11,395 bases of DNA. Origin: Candidatus Woesearchaeota archaeon. Lineage in GTDB: Archaea > Nanobdellota > Nanobdellia > Woesearchaeales > GW2011-AR9. The notes beneath the pieces are model-generated. The model saw nothing but the letters and a program-made list of their open reading frames with translations. It was not told the origin of the DNA and did not search any database. Each line of letters opens with the position of its first letter. The stretch's first letter is position 1. Below are positions 7,667-11,395 of the stretch, piece by piece. Location: positions 1 to 11,395 of the forward strand of contig JACOZM010000049.1 in assembly GCA_016181345.1 (NCBI GenBank). The letters run 5' to 3'. The translations under genes and the position numbers were made by a program.

Positions 7667-8068
7667 ATGTCAGATTTAACCATTTTGCTTAATCAAGGTC
7701 GTGAACAAGTTCCAGTTACAAAAATGGTTGATCCCTTTGATGTAAAGATGGGATCAATTCCTAATATAGTTCCTTTATTGAGAGACGAAGGAAGAACGTT
7801 TGCCTCTGGAAGCGTTGTTTTAGCGGAACGATTAGCTGCTCTTCGCTCTGGTGATCAACAACAAATTGAAGCGTGGGGCAATACTTATTATGATTTAGCT
7901 GATGCCTGCCTTACGTTTGAGGATGTATTGAAAGTACAGCCAGATTCTCCGTTATTAAAGGACATTCGCGGAATAGTTGAAACTGCCGACGGGCTTTACA
8001 TAGCCGTTTCTGCGGCTGCTGTTTCAGCAGCTGCTAAACATGAAATGCGCTATTTTCCAGTGAGATAG
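7667..8068 (+). CDS. Unknown protein, probable N-terminal part of the DGR target protein
   Basis: A 133-residue product (MSDLTILLNQGREQ onward) of unknown family. It is mostly helical with an Ala-rich segment near the end (AVSAAAVSAAAKHEMRYFPVR). There is no signal peptide and no Cys. Its TATA box gives a leaderless start at 7667. It stops at TAG 8066-8068, while the next frame (+1) is open from 8064 and runs on into the VR-bearing ORF. That ORF has only TTG codons near its beginning, so the two may be one protein of about 280 residues joined by a +1 shift or split by a mutation. The alternative is a separate accessory gene. It lacks the basic four-helix look of Avd, so I do not call it that. 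Confidence 0.6.
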   Translation: MSDLTILLNQGREQVPVTKMVDPFDVKMGSIPNIVPLLRDEGRTFASGSVVLAERLAALRSGDQQQIEAWGNTYYDLADACLTFEDVLKVQPDSPLLKDIRGIVETADGLYIAVSAAAVSAAAKHEMRYFPVR

Positions 8069-8099
8069 TAAAGTAAAAAGGCAAGTAACTGACGTTGTC

Positions 8100-8510
8100 T
8101 TGTTGAAATATGCTCACCCTACTCATGTTGAATTAAGCGGCGATCAATTTAACGCCGTAGATGCTCAACCATTAAAGAGAGGCGATTTTGTTTATCAGCG
8201 AGACATGCAAGCAGAAGAAATAGTTAAAGATGGAGACGTAGTTCATCTGGTTTATAAAGCATTGTTGCCGGCAGAATTAGTTGTTCCGTTAGTAGCTGAA
8301 ACATTTGAATTTAACAAAAGAACTTACGGTTATGATTCAAATATGGGCTTGTATCTTGCTGGTGAGCCACAAAGACAAGCTGAATTGCGGGCTTTCTGTG
8401 CTGGCTGGCTTAACAGCAGGTCTGGGCTTGATGGCCACTATTTTGGCAGTAGCGACAACCGCCTCGTTGGGGTAGTAGAGGGTAGCGCCGCAGGCGCCGC
8501 GAAAAAATAG
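8100..8510 (+). CDS. DGR target (variable) protein, VR-bearing C-terminal part
   Basis: This carries the variable repeat at residues 98-125 of the 136-residue reading from TTG 8100. The variable segment reads AFCAGWLNSRSGLDGHYFG and then SSDNRLVGVV. The invariant framework (FCA, L, RS, L, G, G, NRLVG) surrounds positions where the template has AAC/AAT codons. This resembles the NNNxGFRL end of C-type-lectin-fold DGR targets (family knowledge). The rest (HPTHVELSGDQFNAVDAQPLKRGDFVYQ) looks like a small beta-rich domain I do not recognise. After the VR, a tail of ten residues (EGSAAGAAKK) ends the protein. The start is doubtful: no ATG or GTG occurs near the beginning of the frame, only TTG, and no well-placed ribosome site. 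The frame is open back to 8064, so it is likely continuous with 7667-8068. Confidence 0.8.
   Translation: MLKYAHPTHVELSGDQFNAVDAQPLKRGDFVYQRDMQAEEIVKDGDVVHLVYKALLPAELVVPLVAETFEFNKRTYGYDSNMGLYLAGEPQRQAELRAFCAGWLNSRSGLDGHYFGSSDNRLVGVVEGSAAGAAKK
8387..8474 (+). repeat. DGR variable repeat (VR)
   Basis: This 88-nt repeat aligns to the TR at 8706-8796. With one 3-nt gap opposite a TR AAC codon, I count 14 substitutions, all opposite TR adenines (10 to G, 3 to T, 1 to C), and none at G, C or T. The first 15 nt and the block CGACAACCGCCTCGTTGG near the end (apart from its one A-to-G change) give the flanking homology. The last two A-to-G differences (8471, 8472) may instead mark the IMH/IMH* difference at the 3' border. 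Confidence 0.93.
8485..8497 (+). other. GC-rich hairpin just downstream of the VR
   Basis: GCGCC-GCA-GGCGC can form a 5-bp stem with a 3-base loop, beginning 10 nt after the VR end. It is absent after the TR. A DNA hairpin or cruciform at this place is required for efficient retrohoming in the Bordetella phage DGR (established). It also encodes the Gly-Ser-Ala-Ala-Gly-Ala tail of the target and is unusually GC-rich for this window. Confidence 0.65.
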
Positions 8511-8516
8511 AAAAGA

Positions 8517-8524
8517 TTATATAA
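8517..8524 (+). promoter_or_regulatory. TATA box for the template RNA
   Basis: TTATATAA is centred at about 8521, just past the target stop codon. A start 25-27 nt downstream falls at 8546-8548, the first base of the predicted outer stem of the TR RNA. The coincidence of promoter spacing and RNA fold supports an independent template-RNA promoter that may also drive the RT gene. Confidence 0.6.
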
Positions 8525-8546
8525 TTCTAGTATTTATTTTTATTTC

Positions 8547-8813
8547 TCGGCTATAGTTCCAAAACTATTTGGGATAATGGCTGGGCTACAGCTTTTTTGT
8601 TAAGGCTCAAAATTATGTTGGGTCATAAAATACAGCTGTGACACATGTTCTCTGGGGCATAGGGTTGAAACAGCAGTGAATCGTCAGCAAAAAAGCTATA
8701 CTTGGGCGGGCTTTCTGTGCTAACAGGCTTAACAACAGGTCTAGGCTTAATGGCAACAACAATATTGGCAATAACAACAACCGCCTCGTTGGAATAGCCC
8801 AGCTTATAGCCGA
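8547..8813 (+). ncRNA. DGR template RNA with predicted multi-stem fold
   Basis: This accounts for most of the 312-bp gap between target and RT genes. P1 pairs TCGGCTATA (8547-8555) with 8805-8813. A hairpin follows at 8556-8563/8568-8575 with an ACTA loop. P2 pairs GCTGGGCTA (8580-8588) with 8795-8803, plus a G-U pair. P3 pairs AGCTTTTTTG (8590-8599) with 8688-8697. Inside P3, 8604-8610 can pair with 8618-8624 (two wobbles). On the 3' side P2 and P1 are directly contiguous. The TR (8706-8796) is left as a loop closed by P2. I infer that the fold presents the TR to the RT and defines where copying stops; flanking RNA is known to be needed for cDNA priming in the Bordetella system. The fold was derived by eye, with no energy calculation. 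Confidence 0.72.
8706..8796 (+). repeat. DGR template repeat (TR)
   Basis: A 91-nt invariant template. In the target frame it has 11 AAC/AAT codons, including runs of three and four Asn. This codon choice lets A-to-N mutation reach many residues without creating stop codons. It has no coding role of its own. Its 3' end overlaps P2 of the template RNA by two bases, and the RT gene starts 26 nt further on. Confidence 0.93.
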
Positions 8814-8822
8814 TGTAATCTT

Positions 8823-9941
8823 ATGGATAAGACGAATTGCAGGGATTTATGGGCAGAGCTGTGCAGTTATGATAATTTAGTTCTAGCCTACAAAAAAGCC
8901 AGAAAGCATAAGACTACAAAAGAATATGTTTTAGAATTTGAGAAAGAGCTTGAGAATAATCTTCTTACCCTTCGTTCAGAATTATTACTTCATTGTTACC
9001 AGCCAAGGCCTTTAGTTCATTTTATCATTCGAGATCCAAAGACCAGAAAAATAAGCAAATCTACATTTAGAGATAGGATAGTGCACCATGCTTTATGCAG
9101 TGTAATCGAGCCAATATTTGAGAAAAGTTTTATTTATGATTCTTATGCGAATAGGATCGGCAAGGGAACATTAAAGGCAATCAACAGATTTGATTTTTTC
9201 AAAAGAAAATCTAGTAAAAACAACACTGTCAATTCTTATATTCTAAAAGCAGACATCAAAAAATATTTTGATAATGTAGATCTCTCAGTTTTATTATCTA
9301 TTCTTAGGGAAAAGATAGATGACCGAAGAATTGTCTGGCTAATCAAGAAAATATTAAATAATTATGGCCATATGATAAAAGGTATGCCTCTTGGCAATCT
9401 CACCAGTCAGTTTTTTGCTAATGTTTATCTTAATAAGTTAGATGGATTTGTAAAACACAAGCTAAAAGTAAAATATTATCTGCGCTATGTTGATGATTTT
9501 ATAATTCTTGATAGTGATAAGGAGAAATTAGTAAACTATAAATTACTTATTGATGAATTTTTAAAAAGTAAGTTAAGTATTCAATTGCATGAAGATAAAT
9601 CAAAAATATACTGCTTAGGGGATAGTATGGTTTTTCTCGGTTTTCGTGTTTTCTATTATCACAAGCTTCTAAAAAAATCGAATTTAAACAGATTCAAGAA
9701 GAATTTTCTATTTTTAAAAAAGCGATATATCCGCAAAGAAATTGATTACGAGTTTATCTATAACTTTATAGAAGGGTGGGTTGCATATGCGAAGAATGCA
9801 AGCACCTATAAGTTTAGGCAGAAATTTTTAAAAGATTTTGAAGGAAGATTTAATGGTGAGATTTCAGCAAAGGAAATAAATGCCTATGGTAAGATCATGC
9901 GAAAAATAATCTTTTTACAAACTCAAGTTATCATCTCCTAA
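8823..9941 (+). CDS. DGR reverse transcriptase
   Basis: A 372-residue group-II-intron-like reverse transcriptase that would copy the TR RNA with errors at adenines. Motifs in order: RDRIVHHALCSVIEPIFEKSFIYDSYANRIGKG (finger region, about 83-114); KADIKKYFDNVD with catalytic Asp144; GMPLGNLTSQFFANVYLNKLD (187-207), whose LGNLTSQ is the DGR-class signature in motif 4; and RYVDDFIIL (221-229) with catalytic D224 and D225. VFLGFRV (270-276) and the late GWVAYAKNAST (318-327), close to the GWLxHAxT seen in DGR RTs, follow. There is no maturase or endonuclease domain, and the length is normal for DGR RTs (about 300-400). The ATG lies 9 nt after the template-RNA stem P1, with no clear Shine-Dalgarno, so the fold could influence translation. 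Confidence 0.93.
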   Translation: MDKTNCRDLWAELCSYDNLVLAYKKARKHKTTKEYVLEFEKELENNLLTLRSELLLHCYQPRPLVHFIIRDPKTRKISKSTFRDRIVHHALCSVIEPIFEKSFIYDSYANRIGKGTLKAINRFDFFKRKSSKNNTVNSYILKADIKKYFDNVDLSVLLSILREKIDDRRIVWLIKKILNNYGHMIKGMPLGNLTSQFFANVYLNKLDGFVKHKLKVKYYLRYVDDFIILDSDKEKLVNYKLLIDEFLKSKLSIQLHEDKSKIYCLGDSMVFLGFRVFYYHKLLKKSNLNRFKKNFLFLKKRYIRKEIDYEFIYNFIEGWVAYAKNASTYKFRQKFLKDFEGRFNGEISAKEINAYGKIMRKIIFLQTQVIIS

Positions 9942-9968
9942 ATAATAAAAAAAGAACTTTAGGTATCC

Positions 9969-11177
9969 TTACCCCAAAATCATGCTTTCGTCTTCTTCTT
10001 CTTCGATTCTGACTTTCTCAATAGCAGCTAAGAAGTCTTCTTGAGTAACGTACTCGCGGTTATTCCGGATGGCAAAATATCCTGCTTCAGTGCAGACTGC
10101 TTTTATCTCTGCTCCGGAAAAATTCTCCATCTCCAAGACTAGTTCATTTAATTTTATATTTTTAAGGCTCATACCTTTAGTATGCACTTTTAAGATTTCT
10201 AATCTTCCATCTTCATTCTGAAGATTAACTTCAATCAGCCGATCTAGCCTTCCCGGGCGGATGATTGCTTGATCCAAAATATCGAGTCTATTAGTTGCAG
10301 CTACAACTTTAACGTCTCCTAAGCTATCAAACCCGTCAAGCTCTGCTAACAATTGCATGAACGTCCGATTAACTTCCCTCTCGCCAGACGTTCCAGTCTC
10401 CATTCTCATCGCTGCTAAAGCATCAATTTCATCAATAAAAACAATAGCTGGAGCATTTTTCCGTGCATAATCAAAAATATCCTTAACGAGCTTAGCTCCT
10501 TCACCTATAAATTTCTGTACGAGCTCTGAGCCGACAACTTCAATAAACATTGCCTTAGTCGAATTTGCTACGGCTTTGGCTAAAAGTGTCTTTCCTGTTC
10601 CAGGAGGTCCAAATAAGAGAACTCCTTTTGGCGGTTGGATCCCTATTTTCTTAAAGAGCTGAGGTTTTTTCAAAGGCAATTCAATAACTTCTCGAATCTC
10701 GCGCATTTCATCCTTTAATCCGCCGATGTCTTTCCAATTTTCATGAGGCTTGTCGATGATAACAAACTTTTCAACGTCAAAATTCTGGGTAAGATTAATT
10801 TTTTCCACAACATTCAATGATTTTTGTTCTACTAAAACAGAATCTCCCGACTTCAATCCTTTAACATCATGAGAAATGTTGCAGTAGAATTTATTTCCAT
10901 TGGGAAGCTTGATGATGGCATTCTTGCCCATAACATTGCAGACTTCAGAGACAAGCAAAGCTGGTTTTTTAAGATTATTCAGTTCGTTGCTGGCTTTATC
11001 AAATAATTCTCGGAGCATTGCCCCTTCTTCCTGTAATCGTGCAATAGTTCCTTGGATAAGCTGATTTTCTTCTTCTAGCCGGACAATATTCTCAGCCATC
11101 TTTTTGGTCTGCTCATCATGATCCTTCAAGTTATACTCTTCAGAATATACTGTTTTTTTATCTGTTTCCCCGTTCAT
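9969..11177 (-). CDS. pan: Proteasome-activating nucleotidase (PAN)
   Basis: PAN is the hexameric AAA+ ATPase that unfolds proteins and feeds them to the archaeal 20S proteasome. The 402 residues show an N-terminal coiled coil (about 20-70), an OB domain (about 71-127), and the AAA module. The module begins at WKDIGGL, with Walker A GPPGTGKT (190-197), pore loop KFIGEG (222-227), Walker B IVFIDE (245-250), sensor VAATNR (292-297) and Arg fingers in IRPGRLDR (306-313). The helical C-domain contains GAEIKAVCTEAGYFAIR. The C-terminus ends EDESMILG. The hydrophobic-Tyr-X motif used by PAN to open the 20S gate is not present; the third-last to last residues are ILG. The TATA box (11199-11207) lies about 26 nt from the ATG, so the mRNA is probably leaderless. 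It converges on the RT gene, with 27 bp between them. Confidence 0.92.
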   Translation of the reverse strand: MNGETDKKTVYSEEYNLKDHDEQTKKMAENIVRLEEENQLIQGTIARLQEEGAMLRELFDKASNELNNLKKPALLVSEVCNVMGKNAIIKLPNGNKFYCNISHDVKGLKSGDSVLVEQKSLNVVEKINLTQNFDVEKFVIIDKPHENWKDIGGLKDEMREIREVIELPLKKPQLFKKIGIQPPKGVLLFGPPGTGKTLLAKAVANSTKAMFIEVVGSELVQKFIGEGAKLVKDIFDYARKNAPAIVFIDEIDALAAMRMETGTSGEREVNRTFMQLLAELDGFDSLGDVKVVAATNRLDILDQAIIRPGRLDRLIEVNLQNEDGRLEILKVHTKGMSLKNIKLNELVLEMENFSGAEIKAVCTEAGYFAIRNNREYVTQEDFLAAIEKVRIEEEEDESMILG

Positions 11178-11198
11178 AGTGTCTATAAAAGAGTTTTT

Positions 11199-11207
11199 AT
11201 TTTTAAA
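11199..11207 (-). promoter_or_regulatory. TATA box for pan
   Basis: TTTAAAAAT on the minus strand is centred about 26 nt before the ATG at 11177, predicting a leaderless mRNA. The MITE-like element begins 34 bp further upstream, leaving this promoter intact. Confidence 0.5.
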
Positions 11208-11240
11208 CGTTGCTATAATATGTAGTATTTAGTTCTGTTG

Positions 11241-11385
11241 AAAATAGTGGCAAGGTCAAGGTGGAAAATTCATTAAGAGCATCGTCAGATAAGACTAGTT
11301 GCAAGGCTTTCCACTTAAAAATACTACTTATATTTAGATTTTTTGCAATAAAGCCTTGCTGAATTTTCCGACCTGCCACTATTTT
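11241..11385. mobile_element. 145-bp MITE-like element with TIRs and 5-bp target duplication
   Basis: The ends are a perfect 12-bp inverted repeat, AAAATAGTGGCA (11241-11252) and its complement (11374-11385). The match continues inward through GGTC and GGAAAATTCA after a 1-nt and a 5-nt interruption, giving 26 paired positions. An inner 10-bp inverted repeat, GCAAGGCTTT (11301-11310), pairs with 11350-11359. TGTTG lies immediately outside both ends (11236-11240 and 11386-11390), which is the direct repeat left by transposition. There is no coding capacity, so it would depend on a transposase elsewhere. I cannot assign the parental IS family; a 5-bp duplication is compatible with several. As RNA it would be one long hairpin. 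Confidence 0.78.
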
Positions 11386-11395
11386 TGTTGTAGAA

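Noticed and set aside
7667..8068. Avd accessory gene
   Set aside because: The size is close to Avd, but the sequence is not strongly basic and shows no recognisable Avd pattern; continuity with the VR-bearing frame is more convincing.
8471..8472. Counting the last two A-to-G differences as certain mutagenesis events
   Set aside because: They lie at the 3' border where VR and TR of other DGRs differ permanently (IMH versus IMH*), so they may be fixed differences; the other 12 stand without them.
8823..9941. Group II intron or retron reverse transcriptase
   Set aside because: No maturase X or endonuclease domain, no intron RNA domain V, and no msr/msd; the adjacent TR/VR pair with adenine-only differences decides for a DGR.
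11213..11385. Structured ncRNA gene with its own promoter (TATAATA at 11214-11220, start near 11241)
   Set aside because: The spacing fits, but the exact TGTTG duplication at both boundaries and the TIR architecture are better explained by a transposed element. Transcription from this site remains possible.

Overview
The window looks like AT-rich archaeal DNA, most plausibly from a DPANN-type lineage (inference, no phylogeny run). The support is a proteasome-activating nucleotidase (PAN), an archaeal/eukaryal-type Trm5 tRNA methyltransferase, short compact genes, and TATA boxes about 26 nt upstream of several ATG codons, as expected for leaderless archaeal transcripts. No rRNA, tRNA or CRISPR array was seen.

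Layout, left to right. 2-463 (+) is the 3' part of a dihydroorotase gene. 523-915 (-) encodes a small four-helix membrane protein. 1024-1869 (-) encodes a membrane-anchored P-loop ATPase resembling the Zot/HerA-FtsK group. 2063-4492 (-) encodes an 809-residue protein of unknown function with recurring HTH-like modules. 4707-5726 (+) is Trm5. 5813-6847 (-) is a free-standing LAGLIDADG-type endonuclease-like protein. 6990-7553 (+) is an RBBP9/YdeN-type serine hydrolase. 9969-11177 (-) is PAN. The right end (11241-11385) is a 145-bp MITE-like element with terminal inverted repeats and a perfect 5-bp target-site duplication.

The centrepiece, about 7635-9941 (+), is a compact diversity-generating retroelement (DGR). 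The target gene (8100-8510, probably joined to 7667-8068 as one protein) carries a variable repeat (VR, 8387-8474). A template repeat (TR, 8706-8796) lies just downstream, followed immediately by a reverse transcriptase (8823-9941) with the DGR-type LGxxxSQ and YVDD motifs. Every VR/TR substitution I can align is at an adenine of the TR (14 of 14), plus one in-frame 3-nt gap. This is the pattern of adenine-specific mutagenic retrohoming. A GC-rich hairpin lies just past the VR, as in the Bordetella phage DGR.

The TR sits inside a predicted folded RNA. Two perfect 9-bp pairings bracket it (8547-8555 with 8805-8813; 8580-8588 with 8795-8803), with an inner 10-bp stem (8590-8599 with 8688-8697) and a small hairpin between the first two. 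A TATA box at 8517-8524 predicts a transcript start at the first base of this fold. No Avd accessory gene is recognisable. The proposed working: the TR RNA is copied by the RT with errors at A, and the cDNA replaces the VR, diversifying the C-terminal ligand-binding region of the target protein.
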